In this document: one piece after another, positions 35,787 to 44,721 of the stretch
How the letters are laid out: each line of letters opens with the position of its first letter
Position numbering within the stretch: position 1 is the stretch's first letter
Assembly (NCBI RefSeq): GCF_003010935.1
Contig: NZ_PGGN01000004.1
Location: forward strand, 644,843 to 708,842
Reading direction: 5' to 3'
Source: Phyllobacterium endophyticum
GTDB taxonomy: Bacteria > Pseudomonadota > Alphaproteobacteria > Rhizobiales > Rhizobiaceae
Length of the DNA stretch: 64,000 nt
Notes under the pieces: generated by a model
Told to the model about the DNA's origin: nothing
What the model saw: only the letters and a program-made list of their open reading frames with translations
Database searches by the model: none
Made by a program: the position numbers and the translations under genes

Positions 35787-37394
35787 TTATTCGGTGATAT
35801 CAACACCGTCGAATGCGAAATCGCCAAGTGGGCTCTGGTGGAAGCCCTCGACGCCCTTGCGCATTGGTACCAGCGATATCGAATGATCAAGCGTTGCCCA
35901 GGGAGCTTCTTTCTTGAAGACCACCTGCGCCTGCTCGTACAGCTTTGTACGCTCGGCAATATCAGTGGTTTCCTTGGCCTTGGTCACCAGTTCATCGAAT
36001 TCCTTGTTGCACCACTGCGCGCGGTTGTTACCGCCGACAGCGTCGCATCCAAGCAAAGTGTCGAGGAAGTTATCGGGATCGCCATTATCGCCGGTCCATC
36101 CAAGAATAGCGGCGCCGTCGCGGTCCTTTGCCTTGGACTTGTCGAGATACTCCGCCCATTCATAGGACACGATCTCGGCCTTGACGCCGATCTTCGCCAG
36201 ATCGGACTGCATCAGTTCTGCAGCGCGACGGGCATTGACCATGTAAGGACGGGCAACCGGCATCGCCCAGATCTTCATGGAAAGATCCTTGACGCCTGCG
36301 TCTTCCAGCATTTTCTTGGCTGCATCCGGATCGTATTTGTCGTCCTCGACCGCATCATTGTAGGACCACATTGTCGGCGGGATCGGGTTTTTGGCAGGTG
36401 TTGCCAGCCCTTGGAATACGCCGTCGACGATCGCCTTCTTGTTGATTGCCATGTTGAGGGCCTTGCGCACTTCAACCTTGTCAAACGGCGGTACAAGCGT
36501 GTTGTAGGCTAGGTAGGCGACGTTCAGGCCCTCCTGTTCCATTACCTTCAGCTCTGGATCCGCTTTCATTGCGGCCACGTCGCTGGGGTTCGGGTAAGGC
36601 ATCAAGTGGCATTCGCCAGCCTTGAGCTTCTGATATCGTACCGATGCTTCCGTCGTGATTGCGAAAACCAGATCGTCGATCTTCTGCTTGCCGTTCCAAT
36701 AGTCCGGATTGGCCTTGTAGCGGATGACCGCGTCCTGCTGATAGGCGACGAAAGTGAATGGACCTGTGCCGACCGGCTTCTGATTCATTTCGTTCATCTT
36801 GCCGTCAGCCTGCAGCTTGTCGGCATACTCCTTCGAAAGAATGGAGATGAAGGGCATGGCCACATTGGCGAGGAACGGTGCTTCCTTGCGCTTGAGCGTA
36901 AACTTGACAGTCATATCGTCGACCTTTTCGATCGACTGCAGCAACTCGGGGAACCCCATGCCTGCGAAATATTCCCACGACGTCCCTGTGACATAGCTGT
37001 GCCAGGGATTGTCGGTTTTCCACTGACGTTCGAAGGAGAAGACCACATCATCGGCGTTGAGTTCGCGCGTCGGTGTGAACCATTCGGTTGTCTGGAACTT
37101 GACGCCAGGACGAAGCTTGAACGTGTACTGCAAACCGTCATCTGAAATCGTCCAGCTTTCGGCCAGACCTGCCTCAGGCTCGGTCGTTCCCGGCTTGAAC
37201 TCGAGCAGACGATTGTAGACCGTATGTGCCGCGGCATCGAAAGTATTGCCGCCGGTATAGAGTCCTGGATCAAAGCCTTCCGGCGATGCTTCCGAGCAAT
37301 ATACGAAAGTCTTGGCCGCGGCTCCACCCGCCATCAGCCCACCTGTCAGCATTGCGAGCGCTGTCGCCGCAAGGAGTTTCTTGTAGGTATTCAT
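35787..37394 (-). CDS. dppA: Dipeptide ABC transporter, periplasmic binding protein
   Basis: 535 residues with a Sec signal (MNTYKKLLAATALAMLTGG...AAA-KT). The family blocks are present: CSEASPEGFDPGLYTGGNTFDA near the start, KPVGTGPFTFVAYQQDAVIRYKANPDYW in the middle, and GWTGDNGDPDNFLDTLLGC near the end. Cys pairs (CSE and LMP-adjacent GECH) match DppA of E. coli, which binds dipeptides and also haem or aminolevulinate. I start it at 37394 because GAAGGTGG lies 6 nt upstream; the 28-residue extension is not plausible. Confidence 0.94.
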   Translation of the reverse strand: MNTYKKLLAATALAMLTGGLMAGGAAAKTFVYCSEASPEGFDPGLYTGGNTFDAAAHTVYNRLLEFKPGTTEPEAGLAESWTISDDGLQYTFKLRPGVKFQTTEWFTPTRELNADDVVFSFERQWKTDNPWHSYVTGTSWEYFAGMGFPELLQSIEKVDDMTVKFTLKRKEAPFLANVAMPFISILSKEYADKLQADGKMNEMNQKPVGTGPFTFVAYQQDAVIRYKANPDYWNGKQKIDDLVFAITTEASVRYQKLKAGECHLMPYPNPSDVAAMKADPELKVMEQEGLNVAYLAYNTLVPPFDKVEVRKALNMAINKKAIVDGVFQGLATPAKNPIPPTMWSYNDAVEDDKYDPDAAKKMLEDAGVKDLSMKIWAMPVARPYMVNARRAAELMQSDLAKIGVKAEIVSYEWAEYLDKSKAKDRDGAAILGWTGDNGDPDNFLDTLLGCDAVGGNNRAQWCNKEFDELVTKAKETTDIAERTKLYEQAQVVFKKEAPWATLDHSISLVPMRKGVEGFHQSPLGDFAFDGVDITE

Positions 37395-37715
37395 TTTTTC
37401 CACCTTCAGAGGTTTTTTTGTGTTGCAGGCTCCCATGCCTACAACGAAGGTCGCATGGAAGCCTTTGCCATGTCGCAATGCAAGCAGATTTATTCGCAGT
37501 CAACCCAGGGAACGGCCCATAATACCGGATTCCGGAGAAATCCTCGATAGATTCTATAAAAAAGGTGAAAATCCCTGAAAATCCGTCCACTCGCATCCAG
37601 TATGTCCAGTCGCGTAGCCCTGATGGCTGATGTGCTCATTGCAGAAAAAAGCTGTAGTAGGATGGTGAAATAACCTGACCCGTGCAAGAAGCCAGGAACC
37701 CAGCACAAGGAGATT
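37395..37715. other. Divergent dppA / SDR intergenic region
   Basis: 321 bp with the divergent promoters of dppA and the dehydrogenase gene. A TTGACT lies near 37500 on the leftward strand but no good -10 at the right distance. I see no riboswitch-like structure and no conserved repeat. Confidence 0.4.
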
Positions 37716-38480
37716 ATGGTGAACATCGAGGAACAAATAGCGATTGTGACGGGCGGGGGCTCCGGCTTGGGAGCCGCCACCGCGCGTGCACTGGCGGAAA
37801 AAGGCGCCAAAGTTGCGCTTCTTGATATCAATCTTGACGCGGCGCAGCAGGTCGCCGATCAGATTGGCGGACTCGCACTGAGTTGCAACGTGGCCAATGC
37901 AGGCGATGCCGAGGCGGCAGTCGCACGCATCACGGAAAAACTCGGTGCACCGCGCATACTCGTAAACTGTGCCGGTATCGCCAACGCAGGGCGTATCGTC
38001 GGCCGCGACGGACCTCACGACCTCGAACTCTACCGACGCGTAATCGAGGTTAATCTGATCGGATCTTTCAACATGCTTCGGCTCGTCAGCGACGCCGCCG
38101 CAAAGCTCGAGCCACTGGAAACGGGCGAACGCGGCGTGATAATCTCCACAGCGTCGGTAGCCGCATTTGACGGTCAGATCGGTCAGGCAGCGTACGCCTC
38201 CTCAAAAGCGGGTATAGCCGGTCTCACTTTGCCCGCGGCGCGCGAACTTGCGCGGTTCGGCATTCGGGTTATGGCGATCGCCCCCGGCATCTTTGGAACG
38301 CCAATGCTGCTCGCCATGCCCCAGGACGTTCAGGATTCGCTTGCTGCTTCAATCCCGTTTCCGTCGCGGCTTGGCCGACCGGAGGAATATGCCGCGCTCG
38401 CGCTGCACATCATTGAAAATCCCATGTTGAACGGTGAAACCATTCGTCTCGATGGCGCTATCCGCATGACCCCCAAATAA
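37716..38480 (+). CDS. SDR family dehydrogenase, 3-hydroxyacyl-CoA dehydrogenase type 2-like
   Basis: 254 residues. The Rossmann motif is VTGGGSGLGAATARAL, an Asp after strand 2 (LLDIN) predicts NAD rather than NADP use, NCAGIANAG supplies the second cofactor motif, and the catalytic set is Ser in ISTASVAAFDG with Y-A-S-S-K. The tail IPFPSRLGRPEEYAALALHIIENPMLNGETIRLDGAIRM is the same as in the HSD10 (HADH2)-like group, which oxidises short 3-hydroxyacyl-CoAs. AAGGAG precedes the start by 5 nt. Confidence 0.9.
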   Translation: MVNIEEQIAIVTGGGSGLGAATARALAEKGAKVALLDINLDAAQQVADQIGGLALSCNVANAGDAEAAVARITEKLGAPRILVNCAGIANAGRIVGRDGPHDLELYRRVIEVNLIGSFNMLRLVSDAAAKLEPLETGERGVIISTASVAAFDGQIGQAAYASSKAGIAGLTLPAARELARFGIRVMAIAPGIFGTPMLLAMPQDVQDSLAASIPFPSRLGRPEEYAALALHIIENPMLNGETIRLDGAIRMTPK

Positions 38481-38622
38481 GAGGCAAGTTGACGCACAAA
38501 TGGAATTTGTGGTTGCAACTTTTACGTGCCGGCGATGTTCTGTTAACGTCGGTCATCTAAATTCCTTTTGAGTAGTCACAGACCACTGACACCGATTGAA
38601 CCGATCGTGAAAAAGGTAGCAG

Positions 38623-39813
38623 ATGTCCAATATCAATCGTCTGGTCGTGTTGTTGCCAGGGTTTGAGCATATGCCCGTGGAGGCTCACCATCGGCGCTTC
38701 ATACGCGAGGCCGCCAAGACTGCGCCCGTATATGACATGTCGGTGACCGAGTCGGAGCCTCTTCGCCTTTCTTCGACCGACGGTGCCGTTGCAACTGGCG
38801 AATTCAGCCTTCACGCGACGGGCCAAGGTTGGTCCGCCACGACCGATTTCATCCTTTACGGCCTTGGTGACATCACGCTCTTCTACGCCTCCAGAAACCC
38901 CTTGCGGCGCTTGGCAAGCGGATTGTTGGCACTCGTCGATTTCGTGGCCACAGGCGCGTTCTTCCGGTTCGTTACGACGAGCTGGCGCTACGCTCTCTTT
39001 TTCATTTATCCGCTACTGATCTGCTGTGTCGTACTCGCCGCGGCAGCGGGCACCGGCAAGTTTGCGTCTATTTATAACGGCGTGCCCGTTGGCGTGCTTG
39101 TTGCGGTCATTGTTGCCGTACTTTTGTTTTGGGTCGCAGCGTCGAAATTTCACTTCCTGCTCTTGATGGACGACTGGACATTTGCCCGCGACATGGCTCG
39201 TGGGAAACGACCAGATGTGATGCGGAAACTCGACCGGGTTATTGCCGACGCTGCAGCCCGGATCAACGATGCGCCGCCTGAAACAGAGATCGTCGTGGCA
39301 GCACATAGCCTCGGCGCAGTCTGTGCAATCCCGCTTCTGGACGCCGCCCTCCAGAAAGACAGTTCTCGACGCTGCGGACTTCTCACCGTCGGTTCCAGCC
39401 TGTTGAAGGTTGCCCTGCACCCCGCCGCCCGGTCGCTGCGCCGTAGCGTCGAAACGGTAGCGGACAGCAGGACCATCTGGATCGACGTTCAGTCACTGAC
39501 GGACCCAATGAATTTTTACCAGTCCGACCCCGTGCGGGACCTCGGGATTCAAAGCGGAACGTCGCCAATCCTCGTAAGGGTGCGTTTTCGCAACCAGCTA
39601 TGCGACGAGGCATACAAAGCTATCAAGCGTGATTTCTTTCGGGTCCATCGCCAGTTTGTTTTCGGTGTCGAGAAACGCACCCATTATTCATGGCACGCCA
39701 TTTTATGCGGTCCGGAATTATTTGCAGATGTCGCCGCACGGGGCGGTCTGCGCTGCGACCGGACGACAGTTCCCACGGCAAAGCTCAACATCGCCGGAAC
39801 GGCAACCACATGA
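38623..39813 (+). CDS. Membrane-associated lipase-like alpha/beta hydrolase
   Basis: 396 residues. The first 40 residues (VLLPGFEHMPVEAHHRRF) look like the start of a hydrolase fold. Two hydrophobic helices (YALFFIYPLLICCVVLAAAA and GVLVAVIVAVLLFWVAASK, about residues 125-180) are inserted, and then the nucleophile elbow appears as VVAAHSLGAVCAIPL (A-H-S-L-G). The later DVQSLTDPMNFYQSDPVRDLG may carry the acid. The overlap with the next gene is ATGA. A membrane-inserted lipase-like enzyme is the best guess; substrate unknown. Confidence 0.72.
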   Translation: MSNINRLVVLLPGFEHMPVEAHHRRFIREAAKTAPVYDMSVTESEPLRLSSTDGAVATGEFSLHATGQGWSATTDFILYGLGDITLFYASRNPLRRLASGLLALVDFVATGAFFRFVTTSWRYALFFIYPLLICCVVLAAAAGTGKFASIYNGVPVGVLVAVIVAVLLFWVAASKFHFLLLMDDWTFARDMARGKRPDVMRKLDRVIADAAARINDAPPETEIVVAAHSLGAVCAIPLLDAALQKDSSRRCGLLTVGSSLLKVALHPAARSLRRSVETVADSRTIWIDVQSLTDPMNFYQSDPVRDLGIQSGTSPILVRVRFRNQLCDEAYKAIKRDFFRVHRQFVFGVEKRTHYSWHAILCGPELFADVAARGGLRCDRTTVPTAKLNIAGTATT

Positions 39814-40400
39814 TTTCACTGGTGTTCGCCGGCAAGCTGTTCTGGCTCCTCCACGTCATCGGCTGGTACGTGCTGCGTCGTCCATTCGACCGGCGGGCTC
39901 GAAAGTCCAGTTTGCGCGTCGACCGGAAGAAGGGCGCTGACTCAATCCGGCTCGGGATTTCACTTATGGGGCTCGGCATCCTTCCTGCGGTCTACGTATT
40001 CACGGGACAGCCCGCCTTTGCCTCCTACGCCCCCAGCCCTTGGCTTTTCGCGCTCGGGACCGTCTCGGGCGTATCGGCACTGATTCTTTTCCGTCTCACG
40101 CACAAGGCGCTTGGAAAAATGTGGTCGGTGTCGCTTCAGCTGAAACAGGACCATAAGCTCGTCACCACCGGAATTTACAAACGCCTTCGTCATCCGATGT
40201 ATAGCGCGTTCTGGCTGATGGCTTTGGCCCAGGCCCTGCTGCTGCCCAACTATGTGGCCGGGCCGGCTGGTCTCCTCGGCTTCGGTTTTCTGTTCTTTTC
40301 ACGCATAGGTCCTGAAGAGGCAATGATGCAGGAGGCCTTCGGCGAAGAGTATAGCCAATATCGCACCCACACCTGGCGTGTCCTGCCCTACATCTACTGA
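39810..40400 (+). CDS. Isoprenylcysteine carboxyl methyltransferase (ICMT)-like membrane protein
   Basis: About 196 residues from the ATG overlapping the previous stop; a longer frame upstream is out of context with the preceding gene. Four to five hydrophobic segments, then the ICMT/PEMT C-terminal motif LVTTGIYKRLRHPMYSAFWLM ... FLFFSRIGPEEAMMQEAFGEEYSQYRTHTWRVLPYIY, which forms the SAM-binding site (R-H-P and E-E). Bacteria lack prenylated CaaX proteins, so it probably methylates a lipid or other small membrane substrate. Confidence 0.85.
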   Translation: MISLVFAGKLFWLLHVIGWYVLRRPFDRRARKSSLRVDRKKGADSIRLGISLMGLGILPAVYVFTGQPAFASYAPSPWLFALGTVSGVSALILFRLTHKALGKMWSVSLQLKQDHKLVTTGIYKRLRHPMYSAFWLMALAQALLLPNYVAGPAGLLGFGFLFFSRIGPEEAMMQEAFGEEYSQYRTHTWRVLPYIY

Positions 40401-40417
40401 CCACAGAGAAGCTGACC

Positions 40418-41110
40418 TTGTTTTCAGGATTTTCAAAAGCCATCGCCGCCAATGCTACCGCGCTCGCGCTGGCGGCATGTCAATCGGTGTCCGCACCGAC
40501 GAGCACAACTACGGTTTCCGCCTACGCACCGGTCGGTACGGCTCTGATTTCGGCCTATGCACCGGAGATCCCCGATCTCAGTTGTGCCGTTCACGGCAAT
40601 CCCGGCGGCGTGGCGGCCAAACTCACTGCCAACCGCACGAGGCGCGGTGATCCCGCCTATATCGAATTCCGTCAACGCTTTTCGCCCGGCTTGCCAAGCG
40701 GTCACCTTTTCGTCGTTTTTGGTCGGCTCGATCAGAGTGGCGACCCTGTAACCCGCCAATATATCGGTCTCTTCCCCAAAGGCAGTCTGGTTGGGCTTTA
40801 TGGTGGCGCCATAGTACCCATACCTGCGGATCTGAAACCAAGCTATTCCGACTGCCACTTTTCAGCCAACGCCGCCTACCGGGTATCCCTGAGCGAAGCA
40901 CAATATCAGCAATTGCTGGGCAAGGTCCGCGCGAACCTTGCCAGCCCCCCCATGTGGCGGATGTTCGGATACAACTGCAACAACTACGCGGCATCGCTGG
41001 GCAATGTTGCGGGTCTGGTGGAGCCCGCAAACCGAACGCAACCATCGTTCTCCTATATTTATGCCTATATCGACGCAAACGGGGACAGGGCCCGAAAGCC
41101 AGCAAGCTAA
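40418..41110 (+). CDS. Lipoprotein, candidate permuted papain-fold (NlpC/P60-like) protein
   Basis: 230 residues from a TTG start 17 nt after the preceding gene. The signal ends in a lipobox, LALAACQ, with Cys21 as the lipidation site. After a ~35-residue Ser/Thr linker comes a domain with His96 in GLPSGHLFVVFGRL and Cys187 in FGYNCNNYAASLG. Order His before Cys, and the N-C-N-x-Y context, resemble circularly permuted papain-like proteins (YiiX/PPPDE type). That would make it a peptidase, amidase or acyltransferase acting at the envelope. This is inference; I do not recognise the family name. Confidence 0.7.
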   Translation: MFSGFSKAIAANATALALAACQSVSAPTSTTTVSAYAPVGTALISAYAPEIPDLSCAVHGNPGGVAAKLTANRTRRGDPAYIEFRQRFSPGLPSGHLFVVFGRLDQSGDPVTRQYIGLFPKGSLVGLYGGAIVPIPADLKPSYSDCHFSANAAYRVSLSEAQYQQLLGKVRANLASPPMWRMFGYNCNNYAASLGNVAGLVEPANRTQPSFSYIYAYIDANGDRARKPAS

Positions 41111-41210
41111 CTCCCCGCCTTTCATAATTTGGTCCCAATCCACTTGATATCTATGCGGCTTCGGCATCAAGGCGGCTGAATCACGCCACCTTCACATGAG
41201 AGCTTGCACG

Positions 41211-41603
41211 ATGAGAATATTGAGCGCCATGCTTTTGCTGCCGGTCGTTCTGGCAAATCCGGCGCTTGCAATGGACAGCGGCGCTGCGGAAGAACTGAAA
41301 AGGCTTGATCCGCAGACACGACTGGAACAACGATGTGATCTCGAGGCGATGGAACGTATCCACAAGGATCCACCCAGGCTGGTTGCCGATGAACTCGTCG
41401 CCTATGCTTTTGAGGAGCCCACGATCAAAGGTGACAAGATCCGCTCGACAGGCGCGGCTTTCCGCAGCAAAGGCGAGTGGTATCACCTGTCTTACACCTG
41501 CGCGACCTCGCCCGATCATATGACGGTAACATCGTTCCAATATTCGATTGGTCAGATCGTCCCCCATAGTGAGTGGTCGCATCACTATCTTGTGTCCGAA
41601 TAA
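41211..41603 (+). CDS. DUF930 domain protein, secreted
   Basis: About 130 residues with a Sec signal (MRILSAMLLLPVVLANPALA-MDS), so periplasmic. The core LKRLDPQTRLEQRCDLEAMERI and the C-terminal SYTCATSPDHMTVTSFQYSIG with two cysteines are DUF930 hallmarks common in Rhizobiales. The start at 41211 has GAGAG 8 nt upstream; the Met at 41196 is an alternative. It converges on the cell-wall hydrolase gene. Function unknown. Confidence 0.82.
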   Translation: MRILSAMLLLPVVLANPALAMDSGAAEELKRLDPQTRLEQRCDLEAMERIHKDPPRLVADELVAYAFEEPTIKGDKIRSTGAAFRSKGEWYHLSYTCATSPDHMTVTSFQYSIGQIVPHSEWSHHYLVSE

Positions 41604-41633
41604 ACCTTCGAGGACGCTCAACATTCAGTTAAG

Positions 41634-42566
41634 TCAATTGGGCCGATCTTGCGCCAGCAGCATCTGCCCGATTGCGTCGACCTTCTTTGCAGTCGGCGCC
41701 TCATACGCGAGTACGCCGTTGCCCGAAGCCGCCTGTGCAGGCTGTGTTACCGGAGACGGAGCCGTGTATTCCATAGCCTGAGCCGGCGGATCGATTGGCA
41801 CCGCTACCCTATCGCTGGCAAACGCCATCCGCGGCGGCGAAGGCAGGTCCGCCTGGGCAACGAGGAACGGCTGCTGGCCTGTGTCCTTCACAACACGGCC
41901 GGACGTCGGCGTAGATATGGTCGCAGCGGTCGGCGCAGCAGCGCTCGCGACCTGCACGTTGCCGCCAGCCATTCTCGTGCTGGCGATGTAGGCGTTAGCT
42001 ATTGCACGGCTCGCATCGTTAGATGCGATATCGGCAGAGTGATATCGGTCCCGCTTTTCGTAGAAGGCGTTACCGCCCGCGACGACCGTGTAATGCATGT
42101 TCTTGTATGGAAATTTCAGACCAGCGGTGTGGAAGAACATTGCATTTTTTACTCTCGGGTTACGCTCGCCCTTGAGCACGGCATCCGCGGCCGCCTGCAC
42201 GTCCGGTAATGCTGCCGAACGCATTGGCCGTGTCAATACTCCAGGCGCGAACTGGTTCTTCTGTCCAACCACACCGCAAATCGAGTTGCCCCATTTGCCG
42301 GAATCGAGGCGGTTCATGACAACGGTACCTACCGCGATCAGACCTTCCTTGCTGGAGCGGTTCGATTCGAAGAACATCGCCCGTTCAAGGCACTCCTTGT
42401 CCTTGGGCGTATAGGCGTATGAAGTTGATTTGCTGGTACCGGAATGGCTTGTGAGACCGGCCGAGAGCTTGCTCGTGTTCTGGCTCGTAGTACAACCACT
42501 GATAAGACCCGCGGCCGCAACGATACACACGACTGAGTGGATCTTCCACTTACCGAAGCCGATCAC
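41634..42566 (-). CDS. SleB-like cell wall hydrolase, lipoprotein
   Basis: 310 residues with a lipobox (VCIVAAAGLISGCTTS). The hydrolase domain (about residues 55-190) opens with KDKECLERAMFFESNRSSKEGLIAVGTVVMNRL, the SleB/Hydrolase_2 signature with its catalytic Glu, and contains NSICGVVGQKNQFAPG. The rest is a Pro/Ala/Thr-rich tail with no fold. Probably a peptidoglycan amidase or lytic transglycosylase anchored in the outer membrane. Confidence 0.88.
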   Translation of the reverse strand: MIGFGKWKIHSVVCIVAAAGLISGCTTSQNTSKLSAGLTSHSGTSKSTSYAYTPKDKECLERAMFFESNRSSKEGLIAVGTVVMNRLDSGKWGNSICGVVGQKNQFAPGVLTRPMRSAALPDVQAAADAVLKGERNPRVKNAMFFHTAGLKFPYKNMHYTVVAGGNAFYEKRDRYHSADIASNDASRAIANAYIASTRMAGGNVQVASAAAPTAATISTPTSGRVVKDTGQQPFLVAQADLPSPPRMAFASDRVAVPIDPPAQAMEYTAPSPVTQPAQAASGNGVLAYEAPTAKKVDAIGQMLLAQDRPN

Positions 42567-42799
42567 GAAGCAATTCTCATCGCTGTTTTTCCTGCTGGTG
42601 AAGTTGCTGACAGAATGATCCGATTTGGGGCCAAAGAATGGCAGGCATAACTAATATGATGGAGGAGTTTACCATCCTTTTGAAATTATGGGCTTATTTT
42701 CTGCTTCATAACAGCAAAAAAATTTCAATAATGTCAGAATTAAGAATTTGTTTACCGACTGTACCTTAAACTTTATCCAATCGAACAAGCTCGACAGGC

Positions 42800-42997
42800 A
42801 TGCTCATGCGCAATCACTCTGTCCGTTACGACACCCGCGAATCAGTTATGGCAGCGCTCGTCGAATTGATGGCGTTGCAAGTTCCGGTTGAAGACGTAGC
42901 ACCTGTCCTCTGCACGATCGGTCCGGTCGATCTCGATCTTCTTGCCGATTGCATGCATGATGCCGGCTTCAGAGACGACCGCCAGATAGCCGCCTGA
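42800..42997 (+). CDS. Small conserved hypothetical protein
   Basis: 65 residues, acidic, helical: VMAALVELMALQVPVEDVAPVLC and VDLDLLADCMHDAGFRDDRQ. Two starts, ATG at 42800 and 42806, both lack a strong Shine-Dalgarno. The 233-bp upstream region is AT-rich. The composition matches the neighbouring genes. I do not recognise the family. Confidence 0.6.
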   Translation: MLMRNHSVRYDTRESVMAALVELMALQVPVEDVAPVLCTIGPVDLDLLADCMHDAGFRDDRQIAA

Positions 42998-43108
42998 ATC
43001 CTGAATCTTCCTAAGAACGCCGCTATTCTACCTCTGCAAATGAGCTTGTTCCCGTTGCCCCGACGGACTATCAATCAGTCCCGATGAGCTATCAATGAAG
43101 GGTCAAGA

Positions 43109-43879
43109 GTGTCCGAAACGAGAGATGTCCTGCGCGAAATCGATGACAGCGCAATTCGCCTTGCGCGGACGTTGATGCGCACGGCACGTCATGGCGTGAT
43201 CGCGACACTCGATCCGCAATCCGGCGCTCCCGTCGCTACGCGCGTGGGCGTGTCGACGGACCATGACGGCGCGCCGGTCATTCTTGTTTCGGCTCTCGCT
43301 GCACATACGCCCGCATTGATCGCCGATCCTCGCTGTTCGCTTTTGATCGGCGATCCTGGCAAGGGTGATCCCCTCGCTCATCCCCGTATGACGATCACCG
43401 CCAAGGCACGAGATATTGCGCGAGGCTCTCCCGAACACGCCCGCATCGAATGGCGTTATCTTTCGCATCTGCCAAAGGCAAAGCTCTATGCCGGCCTTGG
43501 CGATTTCCGCTTTTTTCGCCTGGAGCCGAACGATACCAAGCTGAACGGAGGCTTTGGCCGCGCATATCGGCTTAACCCCAGTGATTGGCTTAGCCTCAGT
43601 CCTGCCAATGATGAGCTTGCGGCTGCGGAAAAGGCAGCCGTTGACCACATGAACGAGGATCATGCCGACGCCATCGGACTTTACGCCCGCTATTTCGCCA
43701 AGGCTCCTGAAGGCAAATGGCGCATGACCGGAATTGATGCCGATGGTTTCGATCTGGCCGATGGCGACGATGTATTGCGTATCTTTTTCAACGAACCGCT
43801 AACCTCTGCCAAAGACATGCACATGACGCTCGTGCGCATGGCGGGTGAAGCTCGCGAAGTGCTCGCCGGGCAGCTGTGA
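43109..43879 (+). CDS. HugZ-like FMN-binding pyridoxamine-phosphate-oxidase-fold protein
   Basis: 256 residues from a GTG. The N-terminal split-barrel (ARTLMRTARHGVIATLDPQSGAPVATRVGVSTD) binds FMN, and the C-terminal ~90 residues form a DUF2470-type domain (DHMNEDHADAIGLYARYFAKAP). This two-domain layout is that of HugZ/HutZ proteins; their role is haem breakdown or haem binding in some species. Haem-ligand residues cannot be identified here. It overlaps the next gene by GTGA. Confidence 0.85.
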   Translation: MSETRDVLREIDDSAIRLARTLMRTARHGVIATLDPQSGAPVATRVGVSTDHDGAPVILVSALAAHTPALIADPRCSLLIGDPGKGDPLAHPRMTITAKARDIARGSPEHARIEWRYLSHLPKAKLYAGLGDFRFFRLEPNDTKLNGGFGRAYRLNPSDWLSLSPANDELAAAEKAAVDHMNEDHADAIGLYARYFAKAPEGKWRMTGIDADGFDLADGDDVLRIFFNEPLTSAKDMHMTLVRMAGEAREVLAGQL

Positions 43880-44721
43880 AAACTCCCTCCTCGAACGTCC
43901 AGGATTGGCTGCAACATCGGGTCACCCGCGTCGTCGATCCACAGGATGAGCGGATTGCCGCCTATCTCAGTATGCGTGAGCGAGACATCGTCGGGCGCGA
44001 GGGGCGCTTTATCGCTGAAGGAAAGGTCGTCCTCAATGTGCTTCTCGCTAACCCGGCCTTCGCATTGGAGTCGCTGCTGGTGCTGGAAAACCGCCTCGCA
44101 GGACTAACCGGGCAAATCAAGCTCTGCCCGGCCGATGTGCCAGTCTACTGCGTCGCACGCGACGTCATGGACACAATCGCCGGATTTCCGATGCATCGGG
44201 GTATCCTTGCGGTCGGCCGGCGCAATGATCGCCGATCGAGCGAAGAATTGATTCTTGCAATGCCGGACAAGGCATTGGCGGTCGTTTTGTGCGGGATTTC
44301 CAATCACGACAATATGGGATCAATCTTTCGCAACGCCGCAGCGTTCGAAGCAGACGCCGTTCTGATCGACGAAACAAGTTGCGATCCGCTCTATCGCAAA
44401 GCTATCCGCGTCTCGGTGGGCGCTGCGCTTAAAGTCCCTTTTGCCCGGGAAGGATCGATAGAGGCTATCGTGACCAGACTACAGAGCGCCGGATTCGAGA
44501 TGTTTGCTCTCACTCCTTCAGGTATGACGAGCATTCATGATGCCAAACCCGCACGACGCACGGCATTGCTCCTCGGTACAGAAGGCGAAGGATTGCCCAA
44601 GTCACTGTTGGAAAATCTGCAAACGTTCAAAATTCCGATGTCGGCTAACTTTGACAGCCTCAATGTCGCGACTGCATCCGGCATCGCACTATCGCGTTTC
44701 AGTCGTTTCTCTGGGTTTTGA
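43876..44721 (+). CDS. TrmH/SpoU-type RNA 2'-O-methyltransferase
   Basis: 281 residues from a GTG overlapping the HugZ-like stop, so coupled to it. The N-terminal substrate-binding domain begins near residue 18 (RVVDPQDERIAAYLSMRERDIV). SPOUT motifs follow: HDNMGSIFRNAAAFEADAVLID, LLLGTEGEGLPKSLL and IPMSANFDSLNVATASGIALSRF, the knot that binds SAM. Target is tRNA or rRNA, unassigned. Its last 33 nt overlap the 3' end of the convergent coiled-coil gene. Confidence 0.9.
   Translation: MKTPSSNVQDWLQHRVTRVVDPQDERIAAYLSMRERDIVGREGRFIAEGKVVLNVLLANPAFALESLLVLENRLAGLTGQIKLCPADVPVYCVARDVMDTIAGFPMHRGILAVGRRNDRRSSEELILAMPDKALAVVLCGISNHDNMGSIFRNAAAFEADAVLIDETSCDPLYRKAIRVSVGAALKVPFAREGSIEAIVTRLQSAGFEMFALTPSGMTSIHDAKPARRTALLLGTEGEGLPKSLLENLQTFKIPMSANFDSLNVATASGIALSRFSRFSGF

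Noticed and set aside
35838..36512. 224-codon + strand frame inside dppA
   Set aside because: Antisense to DppA; no recognisable features.
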